Assembly: GCA_963978545.1 (NCBI GenBank)
Contig: OZ021732.1
Coordinates: forward strand, 19,699,521-19,763,520
Direction: 5' to 3'
Length of the DNA: 64,000 bases
Origin: Linyphia triangularis
Lineage: Eukaryota > Arthropoda > Arachnida > Araneae > Linyphiidae
This document shows positions 10,871 through 22,459 of this stretch, piece by piece. The first letter of the stretch is position 1; every line of letters begins with the position of its first letter. The notes under the pieces were generated by a model that was not told the DNA's origin, made no database searches, and saw nothing but the letters and a program-made list of their open reading frames with translations. The translations under genes were made by a program, and so were the position numbers.

Positions 10871-13061
10871 CATTCCGCACTTCTAGCGGTAAAGAGCTAC
10901 TTTCGCCACTAATATTAAAAATGATTAAATAATGTTTATTTTTTTGCACATTGTTATAAAAACATAGTTTTTATAATTTAAAATAATTGAATGATCTTTC
11001 ATTAATGCTAACATACAAAGATGCATATTTGATAAAGTTAAAATGAATATGAATGCGATGATAGAGAATAAAGTGTAGCAGTGTTAGCTCATAAAAGCAA
11101 TTTTGATATTAATTAAAATTATGAAGAATTCTTCAAAATTTTACATTGAAGTAAGTTCTTCCAATTGAGTCTGGAAATATTTAGAAGTAAGTTTGCCAAG
11201 TGAGTATAGAAATGTTGCCTATTTTCCGAATTTACCACTTAACGAAACTGAGATTCGATTTTTGTTTCTAATGTTGCTTCCTAGATGGCAGCAGCAATGT
11301 ATCAATTACACGGCCTGTACTATTTATCAAGTTCGTTAGTTTAGTTAGTGAGAGACGATTAAGTCATTATGAAAAGTATCAGCACAAAAGTAATTAGTTT
11401 TCAGTATTTGTATCAAAAGACTTCAAAAGTGAAATTTTTTAATTTGAAATTGTATTGGAATTATTTATGCTGAGTGATAGAAAAGGTGTAGGAAATTTTT
11501 AAAACTAGTTATTTGCAAACTATATGTTACCAACAAGTAGTCACTTGTAAGAAAATCAGTTTTCAAAATAATCAATTGTCATTTTCTTTTTCTTTCTTAT
11601 ATTTGAAAATGACATATTTTGCCTTTCATGGTAGATAATCTACACATACTGGCTTTATTCTTAAGTCATAAAAGACGATCTGACATGCATCATATATAAG
11701 CAAGAAAGTGTATTCCCAAATGATTAAAATAATACTACGCAATGCATTGATAAAATAACTTCAATTAGTTTTCTAAATATACATAAAAAACAAACTGCTG
11801 ATGGGTTGTTAACCCAATTGCTGTCATCAAATCGATCTGAAACTTGTTTGATAGGTTCGTTGTCGATAACAATGCTTTCTATCAAATTTTTGAGGCAGAA
11901 AACGAGTTAGTCCATGGCATGGAATTGATGGGGGTTTATTTCGTATTGATCAAATACTATAAAAAGTTGATCTCAGAATCACTTAAATAAGTTGCGAATG
12001 AAAATAAAACTTGGTAATGTTTACAGATCAAAATCATGAAATGGGCCAAAACGTGTGCCCAGTATTTTTATATATGAAATTAAAGAAAATGGTAAAACAA
12101 AATAAAATAAAATCGACACCTAATGATTCTTTTTATTAAAAAACTAGAAAAAATAGGAGGATGGAGCAAATAATTTGATAAAAAAATAGTTATTAATTTC
12201 GTTATTCGTGTTGGTTAATTTTTAGCGTAGGTTTTTTCTCAGTCATCCTTAAAAGGATCAGCTTTTTCCTTCTCCCTAGAGACCAAATTAATCGCTAGTT
12301 TGAGAAATTACCTAAGTCAGATTCGAGCACTTTTAGGAAATCAAGAAAAAAAAATATCTGTTTCAAATCACCAATTTCTATGTTATCTTTTCCAATAAAA
12401 TATATTGTTTGAAGCCAAATACAATCTTTGTGTTCAATAGAAGTCTCAAAAAATAAGTAATTAAATTATTATGGATTTTTAAAGTCAGTTGACTTATGAG
12501 GTTTTCCAAATAATGAGGTTGGCAAATAGTAATTGCATTCTAAACTGTACAAAATAAAAAGTGCAATTAGTATACCTCAAAAATGTATTCTAACAGAAGT
12601 ATAAACAGTAACTAAATATTAAACACAAACAATATTGTTTAGTTCTGTAAATAAGAATGACGAAATAAAATATATTCAGCTATGGCGTAATTCTCTGGCA
12701 TCTCAGAATGGAGTAGGCACCAGGTGAACTATCTCTATGCAGAATTCTTTGAATGTTTTCTTAATCTTAAATGTATTTCATCAAATCATTTATACCCGCA
12801 TTTATTTTTCTTAGTGATAATAATTTTCCCAGTTGTATATACTTTTCCTTTTGGGAGTGATAATGGGAGCTTTTTATTGTTGTTTAACCGAAAATGTGAC
12901 TGCACAACTTATCATTAAAATGTTTGGCAATTACTACATCATTATGTTTTAAAAATGTAAAAACGGCATGAACTGTGAGGTTTTAAAATCGACTTTTTCA
13001 TCCTTTGGGGTTTTACACCTATTTTACTTAATAGATAGCATTGTTTTTAATAAGGTGAGGG
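10871..13061. other. AT-rich stretch without genes
   Basis: Apart from a family D fragment at 11805-11910, no exon, RNA gene or element boundary was recognised. Confidence 0.55.
11805..11910 (-). repeat. fragment of interspersed repeat family D
   Basis: AACCCAATTGCTGTCATCAA, then GATCTGAAACTTG, then CAATGCTTTCTATCAAATTT is the complement of the segment containing AATTTGATAGAATGCATTGTC in the copies at 2310-2870 and 14360-14850. Divergence is high. Confidence 0.5.
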
Positions 13062-13421
13062 TCACCACTCTGCGAAGTTAATAAAAATGTGTGTTTCTAC
13101 TGTTAATACCTCAAACTGATCTTTTTTAGTAGAAGAAAATAGTCTTCGATAGTGAAGATGCGCTAATTTTCTTTTTTTCTTAATGACTGCGAAATGTCGT
13201 TCAACTGATTCAAATTTTCTCAGGGAAACTAAAGCCGAACACATTAGGATGCGATTCTTATTTTGTGCCCCACACCCATCTGAGAAAATGTGTAAGTGAT
13301 TGATCAATCCCGTGTATTTAAGAAACCCATATGCCACTAACTTGTGGGCTTTCCAGAATAAAGAAAAATTTTCATACGGGTCAACTCCGTGTAGAATGAC
13401 CCGACTTGTGAGTTTGCACTT
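13062..13421 (-). pseudogene. remnant exon of a DUF7869-like, transposon-associated protein
   Basis: The minus strand is open for 119 codons from 13421 to the stop at 13062-13064. The frame begins directly after a CTTTTAG that could be a 3' splice acceptor, and there is no upstream ATG. The predicted peptide contains RVILHGVDPYENF, then FWKAHKLVAYGF, then HIFSDGCGAQNKNR, then RHFAVIKKKRK, then FINFAEW. The SDGCGAQNKN core followed by a D/H-FAVIK...K block matches, from memory, the C-terminal DUF7869 domain common in multicopy arthropod proteins of probable transposon origin. The spacer between SALVSL and ERHFAVI looks shorter than usual, which suggests an internal deletion. No other exons were recognised, so this is called a fragment. 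The family name is an inference. Confidence 0.5.
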
Positions 13422-13662
13422 CTAAAAGATGCATCTACCTCTGAAGAATATATTTTTACAGAAAACTCGATTTCTATAAAAAAGTAACTTATGGGATTTC
13501 TAAAACAACCGATTCAAATGCTTCGTTTGTTTGGCATAAATATCTGTCGAAGTTCTGCTTTAAAACATAGGAAATATTTTCACAAAGTAAAACAACAGTT
13601 ATGTAAGATTCTTAACAGAATTTTAAAGATAAACTGAGTTTTAGTTGTTTTTTTTTAGTTTT

Positions 13663-13687
13663 TTATTATTATTATTATTATTATTAT
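13663..13687. repeat. (TTA)n microsatellite
   Basis: About eight TTA/ATT units read directly. Confidence 0.85.
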
Positions 13688-13964
13688 ATTTTTAAAAATA
13701 TAATCTAGCATATGGGGAATCAAATAAAAGGTGCTTACATATTTTCCCATCAACAGTTGGAGACATTTTTGTTGATCATAAAATTTTTGAACCGGTTGAG
13801 GGCCTGAGAGGCTTTATCTACTTTGCGGATTTCCCGTGGAAAGCCTCAGCTGCGCGATGAACCAGGAAACCCCTCAGAATGCATACTTTTACCATATGGT
13901 AAATACTTTTGACTGACTTGAAAAACATTAAAGAATTTTAGAATGAAAATTGTAATGCAAAAGT

Positions 13965-14260
13965 GGAGATAAGGGCATAATAATATAACCTATAAAACAA
14001 AGTTTTTAATATAAATCCTTTATATGCATTGCCAATTTTTATGCGTGCAATTGAAACTTCTTGAGCTTAGGTCGATTTTCATAGTGTTTGACGACTAAGT
14101 GCAAAAGATCCATTGCGAACTATTTACTATTTTTTCCCCCCGACAAAACTTGATTGAACACATTGTCATCCACAACGAGTCTGCTAAGATTCAGCTGGAT
14201 TGGAAGACGGAAAGTGGGTTAATTAGCCCTCTAAAGATTTTGCCTGGTAAACCTTAGTAT
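13965..14260 (+). repeat. fragment of interspersed repeat family D
   Basis: TTTTTAATATAAATCCTTTATATGC at the left and GATTGGAAGACGG..AGTGGGTTAATTAG..CCTC at the right match the two ends of the family, but the middle is rearranged or deleted. It is followed by a second copy at 14360. Confidence 0.55.
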
Positions 14261-14359
14261 GGGATGGTTTCAGTCATTATTTATCGTCAGATTGAACATG
14301 TTTGAATTAAGCTTAGTATCTGGATAATAGAATGCGAGTAAAAGCTGATAAGTCTGACG

Positions 14360-14850
14360 TAAGGCAATAGAAACACATATCTTTTATTTACTTTGATTAA
14401 AACAATTTTGGCAACAGGAAAGACTTTCAATAATGATCGGTTAAAATTATTAAATTTATAGAAATTTATTCAAAATTGAATTAACTGGACTTCACTCCAT
14501 AATGAATTCCTGCATGCACGTTCAATTATCTTTTATTTAATTTTAATAAGACAATTTTGGCAGCAGGAAAGGATTTCAACAATTATCGATTAAATGAGAT
14601 TTATTAGCATTCCGAAGCGATTAAAGAAGCATATGTAAAAGCGACTTTTTAGTGAGAGTGACAGCCCCCAAAATTTGATAGAATGCATTGTCATCGACAT
14701 CAAATCAACTTGCCAAATTTCAGCCCAATCGCATTACGGCAAGTGGGTAATTAGGCCTCCGCAGATTTACCCGGCAGCGACAAACACACACACACACAGC
14801 CAACCAACCACCCACACGTAAAACCAAAAAGTTAATGTAAAGGATTTGAA
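14360..14850 (+). repeat. interspersed repeat family D, copy with CA tract
   Basis: It contains TATCTTTTATTTACTTTGATTAA-like and GGCAACAGGAAAG modules twice (about 14380-14430 and 14528-14570), then CCGAAGCGATTAAAGAAGC, AATTTGATAGAATGCATTGTC and CCTCCGCAGATTTACCCGGC. It ends in (CA)n followed by AGCCAACCAACCACCC and AGTTAATGTAAAGG. The complement of 55500-56075 ends in the same series, so this is a shared 3' boundary. No coding capacity is seen. Confidence 0.6.
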
Positions 14851-15521
14851 AAGGAAAGTTTGCATCCTTACTTTTTGAACTTTAAATGTTTTTAGTAGCT
14901 GTATCTTCAAAATAATGTACTTGGTCTCTTATCTTTAACACACAATCTGCACCACTATTATACAACACATGCTTGGTGAGTTTTTTAAACTAGCAATGAC
15001 CCACATTTGTTCTAGGCTTATAAACTACTCTATAATTTAGTCAGAAGTATTCGATACCAATATAGATTGGAAATTAGAAAATTTGATAAAAATAACCATT
15101 TTTGTTTTTTACTTTAAAATACTTTTGAACTTGGTAGATTTAAAAGTGTACTTTGTTCTTTTTGATATTTGTAATACTTCTAAAACTACGTTTATTAAAC
15201 TACATTCAAACTTTGATAAACTTTATACCTGGGGAACTATAGTTTTGTCAATGTAAGAATTTTTTTTCACTACCAGAAAGAATCAACCAATTAAATGTTT
15301 TTATGTAATTTTAAGTGTATAATGCATTGCAGAAGACTTACTAGGATCTAACACATTCATGCAAAGTTGAATCTTAATTTTATTTCAAATTTATATATTT
15401 TTATGAAGTTGGTAGTATTAAATACTTTCAAAATCAAATTCTGTGAGAACCCGTTAGTTAGAATTACAATTTTAGTAGGTTTTCTATAGAAAATCATTGT
15501 AAATCATTTTCAATCAAAATT

Positions 15522-15559
<38 letters not shown>

Positions 15560-17711
15560 TGAATTATGCCTGATGCAGTTTGATCCTATTTATAGTACTA
15601 ATTTTCAATTAATCAATTAAATATCATTAAATGAGATATATTTGCAATTCCGTTACTTTTTTAACACTTATCAATGGAATAAAAATGTGTGTAGAGTTCA
15701 AAAATTGAAACAAGAAATTTCCGATGAGTACCATTAATATTTTTGAATCTGCTGACAAATAACTATTTTAGCAGTGCAGTAAGTTTTCTCGTTTATCAAC
15801 ATAAAAAAATCAACAGTTTTACATGTGTTTTCCTATGAAAACTGCATGATTCAAATGTGTATAGCTATCGTATAATCAAGTTTTCCAAGATTTCTCTTAA
15901 CTTTAATATCATCCTGTTTTCACACTTTCCAACATCGTATATTATTCTCTTTTGTAAATACATATTAGAATACTCAACATAAAATAATCTCTCGAAATCA
16001 TGTATTTACAACAATAATTCAATATTAAATTTTGGAATTTGGTAATTACTGATAAATAAAATTACTATTATCTTTCACGAACAATCTCTATAAAGAAGTT
16101 ATCTTTTCTCGTTATTTAAAAATATACATTACTTGAATGAATATTGTGTTTCTTTGTAACAATTTGTACATTTTGTTTCGATGTTATCTAACCTTTCTAA
16201 CTGCTGCAGTACAAGTTTACAAATTTAATCATATCCTTTTATTAATATTTTAAAACTTTATTGTTTGAGATTAAAAAAAGAAATATTAATGAAAGTTAAG
16301 CAATCCCAATTCACAAAAATTGAGATTCAACAGCACATGTGTTTCATCAAAATACAAGGCAACCGAGTTACCTTTTAAAATTTAATAAAACCTACGATAA
16401 ATTTATCGAATGAATTGAAAAATCTAATAATTTGATATTTCGATTCTCCGAAAAATGTTTTGTTTCCATAGCTACTCATAAATTTATTTAGAATTTGCTA
16501 TCACTTCAACTTAATAAACATCGGAAAATTATTTTTCTAGGTACACTTTTCGAGAAACTTCGGGTTGTTGATGTTATTATCATTGTAATGAAATGAATAT
16601 TCGGATATTTAATTGTTTAATGTCTTAAGAGATTTTACTGAATTCACGCTAAAACTAAAATGTTACTTTAAGATATTATTTAATAAATTGTTGAAGAACT
16701 TTATGGAACAAAGTTTATATATTTATCTTCCTAAGAGAAAAATAAGGATTTTCTTTTTAAACTTCAATTTGGAACATGGTCGATTGCATTTGAACTAAGT
16801 AATACAAATTAATACAGACATTTTTAACAATACAGGAGGATAGATAAAGCTTATTCGGCTTTGTAAATTTTTTTGAAATTCTTTGTTAATTCTCATTTAT
16901 ATAAGCACTATAAAATTCAGGGAACAATGGAACTAGACTTGTAATTTTTATTTGATAATTTATTATATACTAGACTTGTAATTTTTATTTTAATAGTTAT
17001 TTTGATAGTTAGCGTGATAGCGATTTCCTAAAATTCAAGTTCTTACTAAGCGCAGTAACTAACACAAAGCCATTTAATTTTTAGACAACCTTTATAGAGA
17101 CATCACAAAAACACCAAAAAACACACCTTCTACAAAGGAAGCTAACCAATGCAAACAAAACATTCTCCAAATTGAAACTCAAACTAGAAATCCGAACTAC
17201 AAGTAGAAAAAAAGACTACAGTTACAGTTAATTAGATCTGCTATATGCTTTAAAAGCATGGCGTAATAGTTTCTTGTTCCGTGACCGAAATCTATTATTG
17301 ACACACAACATGTTTTTCAGTTGATCTCACATTTCTCTTAGTGTCAACACTAACTCTTGTTGGAAACTTAGGGATAATGTGAAATGATGAGGGACACTTT
17401 GTTTTCAAAATTTCTTTGTTTTTTTTATGTATAAAGTGTTACCTTGCTACATATTTTTTTAAAGTGAAATGTAAATATTTTTAGTAGATAAATTTAGCAA
17501 TATATATTTTATCCAAAGAGAGTTAATCACATTTAATTTATATGAAATTTTTTTTTTGTCAAGGGTATGTAAAAATGTAGTTCAGTTTTGGGGTACTATG
17601 AAATGTTTCAAGCTGTAGGATTGCAATAATGAAAACAATTGTTTTAAAATCTGAAAGGAAACTTATAAATAAGTGAAAAACAATATAATTAAGTGGCATA
17701 TATTTTGTACT
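14851..17711. other. AT-rich stretch without genes
   Basis: It holds a 30-bp poly(A) run (15523-15552) and a short direct repeat of ACTAGACTTGTAATTTTTAT at about 16932 and 16971. No exon, RNA gene or element was recognised. Confidence 0.55.
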
Positions 17712-17724
17712 TCTAATGTTGAAG
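17712..17724. repeat. target-site duplication, left, of SINE copy B
   Basis: The 13-mer TCTAATGTTGAAG is repeated exactly at 17907-17919. Confidence 0.9.
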
Positions 17725-17906
17725 GATGGTTGGTTGTTTTCAGATTATCTGGCTCCGTCAGCAACACGAGGGCTATAGTGCGCCGAAACATTCGTCATTA
17801 GACAAGCCAACATACATTTACAAACACCCATGCCTAACACGGGACTCGAACCCGCAACCTCGCGGTCTAGAAGCTAGTACGCTAACCACTATACCGTTTG
17901 ATCGGC
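17725..17906 (-). mobile_element. tRNA-derived SINE, copy B
   Basis: A 182-bp element in inverse orientation to copies A and C. On the minus strand it starts with the tRNA-like head (CAAACGGTATAGTGGTTAGC, then a B box GGTTCGAGTCC) and ends in the family tail (GGAGCCAGATAATCTGAAAA, then CAACCAACCATCC). It sits between exact 13-bp direct repeats. The tail has lost the first C of the CGGCGCCAG seen in the other copies. Confidence 0.9.
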
Positions 17907-17919
17907 TCTAATGTTGAAG
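17907..17919. repeat. target-site duplication, right, of SINE copy B
   Basis: Exact direct copy of 17712-17724. Confidence 0.9.
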
Positions 17920-18608
17920 AAAATCTCACTAATAGAATTTCTGACCGATAAGTAAGAGGAATATTTTCAATGTTTCAGGACATGCTTTTTATAAGCTATA
18001 TGTTACACGATTATTTAAATTCCATAATTATTTTCCTTAAAAGTCAAACAATATTAATACGGCACCTGTTTATTACTTTTAGATGAGGGCTTATATAACT
18101 TTTAAGTATTTTAATGCAGATAATTTGGCATAGCTCAAGTACAGTACATTGTTTTAAATACGGTCACTATGGATGATCGATTGACCGAGAAAATTAGGGA
18201 TATGGGAGATTGCATAATATTCTGTAACACTAAAGTCATAAGTATCACTTAAAACATGGTATCTATTTTTAAACTTATGCAATGTCTTTATTTTCATGTA
18301 CTACTCAAAGAAAAATGGATGGAATAAATGATGAAAATCAAAATTTGTGCTTAGTATAAACTGCAAAAGAAATTGTTGTGAATTTACTATTGAAAAAGTG
18401 TAATCAGTAGTTTTAAAAACAATGTCATGTTTTAACTATTTAGTTAATTTTTTTAATTAATTACGTATTTGCAACATTAAAATTGAAAAGCTTGAAAATG
18501 AAGGGAATAATTTGTTGATAAGTGGGCTTCCAATGCCTATTACTTTATTAGATAAAGTATTTGTTCAATAAGTTTGGATTCACTGGGAAATATTTGGTTC
18601 TGGACAAG

Positions 18609-18640
<32 letters not shown>

Positions 18641-19435
18641 TGCTACATCATATGATAAGGCATATTGCAATAACATTAAATAAGCTGCTCTGCAAAGTGC
18701 AAGCACAATTAAAAAAAAATATGTTTTTAGAATTAGTTTTAGTTTCCCTATAAAGTTTGAGATGGCGACACTAGCTATAATAACCTATCGAAATATGCGT
18801 ACATTAATACGTTAAAAAGAATTGCTAAGTTTGATCGTTTACTCGATTATGATATTTTATGCCTTTTAAAAGGTTCTTCACTTTATAGACTTATCATATA
18901 TTTTTACGATGTAGCACATTCTAAAATAATACTTATATTCGAGAAGTCTATGTTAAGTGTACGACAATTCTGGAAAATGTCAAAATTGAATTAACATTAT
19001 TTTGAAGCCTACTTATAACGTTGTAAGATCTATCGGAAAATATAATTGAGTGTAGTCATACTAATAACTAAAAGTATAATATATGTAATAATTAATATGT
19101 ATAAAAGATAACATAAATTCATAATATAGAAGTCAGAGTTTTATTATATGTATCTTTCATATTTCTAGAATTTGTAGTTTTTCTTATTTTGTCGCTTTTC
19201 ACCATATGTTTTTCGGGATGAGTCAGGGTTCAGGGATATGGTTTAGCAAAAATATTCCAGCTATCCCTTCTGTCTGCAGCACCTTCTTTTGGGTCATTGA
19301 CCTGTTGAACCCCCGATGAGATTCCCATATCCCAAATTGTTATTTTTCAGGAAAAACAATGCGTATAGTTTAAAACTGCTCACGCGATTTTTTTATATGG
19401 TCTTGAAAGACCTCCGGGTGAGCATTCCCCCCTTC

Positions 19436-19482
<47 letters not shown>

Positions 19483-19896
19483 GATATCCTGGTACATTGA
19501 TGCTCCCGTACAGCTTTTGAACCTGAAAATATCCAAAACAACCAACCCAGAACTTGCATGCTTTTGTAAGGAAAGTCTTAAATTTACTTATGTAGCATTT
19601 GGTACAATAACTTTTATAATAAAATTATTTTTAATTAAAATATAACACAATTCTAGTATGTCTGTCGCTCCTTTTTTGTTCTTGAAATAAAATCATATAA
19701 AACTCATCAAGTTTAAAAATGAACTGTTATCTTACTTTTTATGAGAACGTACAAAAAAATTAAACTTTACTTAATCATTTTTGATCAGAAATCGTGGCGA
19801 AAGTAGTAGCTTCTTGTGAAGAGTACGGAAAAGTAACTAGTGTGCAAAAATACTTTCTCTCACGCCTCGTGCTCGAATATTATATAGTCTAAAGCT
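17920..19896. other. AT-rich stretch without genes
   Basis: It holds poly(T) at 18609-18635 and poly(A) of 41 at 19441-19481. The open frame running through the latter is a homopolymer artefact. No exon or element was recognised. Confidence 0.55.
19441..19481. repeat. poly(A) run of 41
   Basis: Read directly. No processed gene or LINE/SINE body was recognised upstream of it. Confidence 0.9.
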
Positions 19897-20013
19897 AGGC
19901 GTCCACTGTAGACTGAGCAGAACAGAGCGGAGAGGATTAGAGCCAGATCTAAGGCTGCCAACGTCCACTGTAGCATGAGCTCGCTCTGTTCTGATCTACT
20001 CACAGTGGACGTC
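19897..20013. repeat. hairpin / MITE candidate with GTCCACTG arms
   Basis: The left arm (about 19897-19932: GGCGTCCACTGTAGACTGAG, then CAGAACAGAGCGG) is largely complementary to the right arm (about 19979-20013: CTCGCTCTGTTCTG, then CACAGTGGACGTC). A third ACGTCCACTGTAG copy sits in the loop. GGCGTCCACTGT-type termini resemble hAT-family MITEs, but no 8-bp target duplication was confirmed. Confidence 0.45.
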
Positions 20014-20429
20014 AACTACACGTACAAAGCTGAGAGCGTTCTTGATAGATTTTACCCACTATGCTCTGCTCGTAACGAAAGCTCAGCTTTAGTATTACAA
20101 TATATTTTTAGAAGAAATTACTTAACTGGAGTTGCTAACTTTAATAAATATATGTATAAAAAAAAATGTGCATGATTATGAAAATATTGTATGCAACACG
20201 TGAAAAAATACTTTCCCAACTATTTATATAAATAACTAGTATTATAAATGCAAACCTTATTGCCACTTTCCGCAGACAAAACCAAGCATGTGAATTTATA
20301 CATAATGTGGCTGACATTCAGCTTGAGATCACACAAATCTACATAGAGATTTTCTCTCTCAAAGATTTAAAAAAAAAAAAAAAAATTAAGTTCATTTTTC
20401 AAAAGAAAAACACAATGCACAATCTATAA
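20014..20429. other. AT-rich stretch, nothing recognised
   Basis: Short open frames only. Confidence 0.5.
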
Positions 20430-21086
20430 TAATATAGCAAAGAGTCTGTCTATCAGTTGGTCTCTCTATAAATAGCTACTTAAAATTGGTGTAGGTCTCT
20501 GAAATATTTAACATAAGTAGTTTTTATCTTATAATTTAACTTTTGAAAAACAGAATACTAACATTTAATTTTTTTTTATAATTTAAAAAAAAAATAATAT
20601 TTTTTAGGAAACGAATTCTAATAGGCTTGTAACTCTGATATTTTCAACATAAGTATTTTTGGCCTTCTAATTAGACTTTTGAGAAAACATAATTTTTAAA
20701 TTTTAATTAATTTTTTTTGTAATTAAATATCTTACAAAGTGACTTATAATAGGCATAGAGCTCTGAAATTTCCAATATACGTAGTTTTGTCGAGCTTCTG
20801 CGTACTCAGAGATGAACTTTTGAGAGAGCGAAACGTGCCTGTACTTGTGTAGCGATAAGTTTTTCTGCTAAAGTAGCTAGCTTGTGTTTGCTTAGCAATG
20901 AACCTTTACAATAAGAGTTGTTTTGGCATTCTATTTGGACTTTCTACAAACATAATATTAACAATTAATCGTTTAACGAGTGAATCGAGCTTGTGCAGTG
21001 AGAAAAGCAAGCCTGTTAGCTAAGCGCCAAAAGCTGGGAACTATACACCAATGACGGGTCTCCACAAAGTGGGGCCACGCAACTAG
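20430..21086 (+). mobile_element. Helitron-like non-autonomous repeat, copy X
   Basis: Two to three tandem ~115-bp modules (a CTCTGAAATATTTAACATAAGTAG-type block followed by CTTCTAATTAGACTTTTGAG-type and poly-A/T blocks, about 20490-20790) precede a terminal segment. That segment carries AAGCGCCAAAAGC, ACTATACACCAATGACGGG and finally GTGGGGCCAC, a short hairpin, then GCAACTAG followed by T at 21087. A hairpin followed by CTAG|T is the diagnostic Helitron 3' end. The same GGGGCCAC.CA.CTAGT ends the coding remnant at 53145-53394. The last 14 bp plus flank (21079-21092) form a perfect palindrome. The 5' TC end is not located. Confidence 0.5.
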
Positions 21087-21194
21087 TTGCGAATAAACTA
21101 TTCATCAGAAGCGTAAGTCTTAGTTTTTTAATTGATATATCATTCATTCATTTTGGTTTGGTATCAAAGTACTAAACAGGATCAACAACAACAA

Positions 21195-21198
21195 CAAC
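21195..21198. repeat. target-site duplication CAAC, left flank of the LTR array
   Basis: CAAC immediately precedes the first LTR and is repeated at 44832-44835 after the last LTR. The insertion site is a CAA-repeat tract, so the match is suggestive and could partly be chance. Gypsy-type integrases typically make 4-5 bp duplications. Confidence 0.65.
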
Positions 21199-21475
21199 TG
21201 TGGTGAAATTCACCTGAGAGCTTTCAAACAAAAATAATCTAAAGGTTAAAGGCCTGTGTTAAACATTAATTCATAACCCAAAATTCAGCTACATCCCTAC
21301 TGTGGTATAATGGATGCAGTCAGATGTGTTAATGATGTGTCACATGTGTTAAAGAAGACAAGCATGTAGATTTGCTGAGTAAAGGAATTTAATTAAAATT
21401 AACAACAACAAATATTCAAGTCTAGCAAAACGTCTAAACACTCAAATTAACCTAGTAATGGCTTAGCAAGGTTAT

Positions 21476-21489
21476 CTATATATATATAA
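21476..21489 (-). promoter_or_regulatory. TATA-like tract, candidate core promoter of the LTR
   Basis: TTATATATATATAG lies about 960 bp into the LTR on the coding strand. If used, it would give a long U3 and a combined R-U5 of about 250 bp. The equivalent tract is present in all five LTRs. The transcription start has not been shown, no canonical AATAAA was found downstream on the same strand, and an AATTAAA variant is present. Confidence 0.4.
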
Positions 21490-21748
21490 CCTGCACGCAG
21501 AGCACACAACAAAATTTTATACAGAGCGGGGAAATGGCAATGGCATAGGATCTTAACTAAATGCTTGATAAATAGTAATTATTCAGAGAAGTAAGAACAT
21601 TTTGTATTAGTTAATTTTAGAAATGCTTATCTGTGAGAGTCTCAGATTCCAGGCGCGTTTGACCGGCACATGAAGATTCAGGCTCCTGGATCAGGTAAAG
21701 TCCTAGCGTCGGGAGAAGTTGCAGGCTCCAGGGTCAGGAATTAACACG

Positions 21749-21930
21749 GCTTCCGATGAAGGTCCCGGCGACAGGTAGTCACAGCTTCCGATGAAGGTAC
21801 CGGCTCCGGCGTCAGGAATTAACGCAGCTTCCGATGAAGGTCCCGGCGACAGGTAGTCACAGCTTCCGATGAAGGTACCGGCTCCGGCGTCAGGAATTAA
21901 CGCAGCTTCCGATGAAGGTACCGGCTCCGC
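21749..21930. repeat. 78-bp minisatellite inside LTR 1
   Basis: GCTTCCGATGAAGGT begins at 21749, 21784, 21827, 21862 and 21905, giving alternating 35- and 43-bp steps and a 78-bp composite period. It is far more GC-rich than its surroundings. The same array occurs in LTRs 2, 3 and 5, and LTR 4 lacks one full 78-bp unit. Because 78 is a multiple of three, the coding strand stays open across it as a 26-residue peptide repeat (78 codons, 21703-21939). Confidence 0.92.
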
Positions 21931-22449
21931 ATAATGCAACGATGTCTCAGGCGTTGGCGGGGATTACTTTAGTAGTCTTGCACGATCTCGAGTTTTCAAA
22001 GTCTTCCAACCATCCTAGCCGCCACACGGTTCGTTCATCTCTTCTCTCCAAGCTCTCAAAAACCTCTCTCTCGCTGCTACCCCGTTTCTCTTTCTTTTTT
22101 CCACTCCTTTGGCCCCCGTAGATTCTTATTTTTTTCTACCGTCGTCTCGCTTTTTCTCCCTTCACTTCCTTTTCACACAAACAAAAATCGCGGCACTCAC
22201 CGCTCGCCACCAGAAAGACGTTTTCTCCCTCAGGTAGCTGACGTAGCAGTTCTCCAATCCCCGTTAGAGTTTAAGCAAGTCAAATCCGCAATTGGAAAGG
22301 CAATCCGACTACCCACAGATTCGCCAGAAAGGAAATATATTAGTGGAGAGCAAAAGTCAAGATGATCAAAGTACCAAAAATTTTAGAGGAAGGAAAAGTA
22401 CACTTAAATCAAAAACATACATATAAAATTAAATATTAGCATTACAACA

Positions 22450-22459
22450 TATCCTTCCT
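22450..22459 (-). other. polypurine tract, copy 1
   Basis: AGGAAGGATA directly abuts the 3' LTR in element orientation. This is the expected position and composition for plus-strand priming, and it is conserved in all four copies. Confidence 0.65.

Larger units (their letters stand above)
21199..22449 (-). repeat. LTR 1 (outer 3' LTR of the array), 1251 bp
   Basis: In element orientation it starts TGTTGTAATGC and ends TTTCACCACA. A private T occurs at 22142 (C in the other LTRs). It carries a 78-bp minisatellite (21749-21930), a TATA-like tract at 21476-21489 and a polypyrimidine block (plus strand) around 22040-22140. Confidence 0.93.

Noticed and set aside
19316..19645. 109-codon frame with a poly-lysine run
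   Set aside because: The open frame exists only because it reads through a 41-bp poly(A) tract.
21912..22121. 69-codon plus-strand frame in the LTR
   Set aside because: It is antisense to the element, in pyrimidine-rich LTR sequence with no domain, and repeats only because the LTR repeats.
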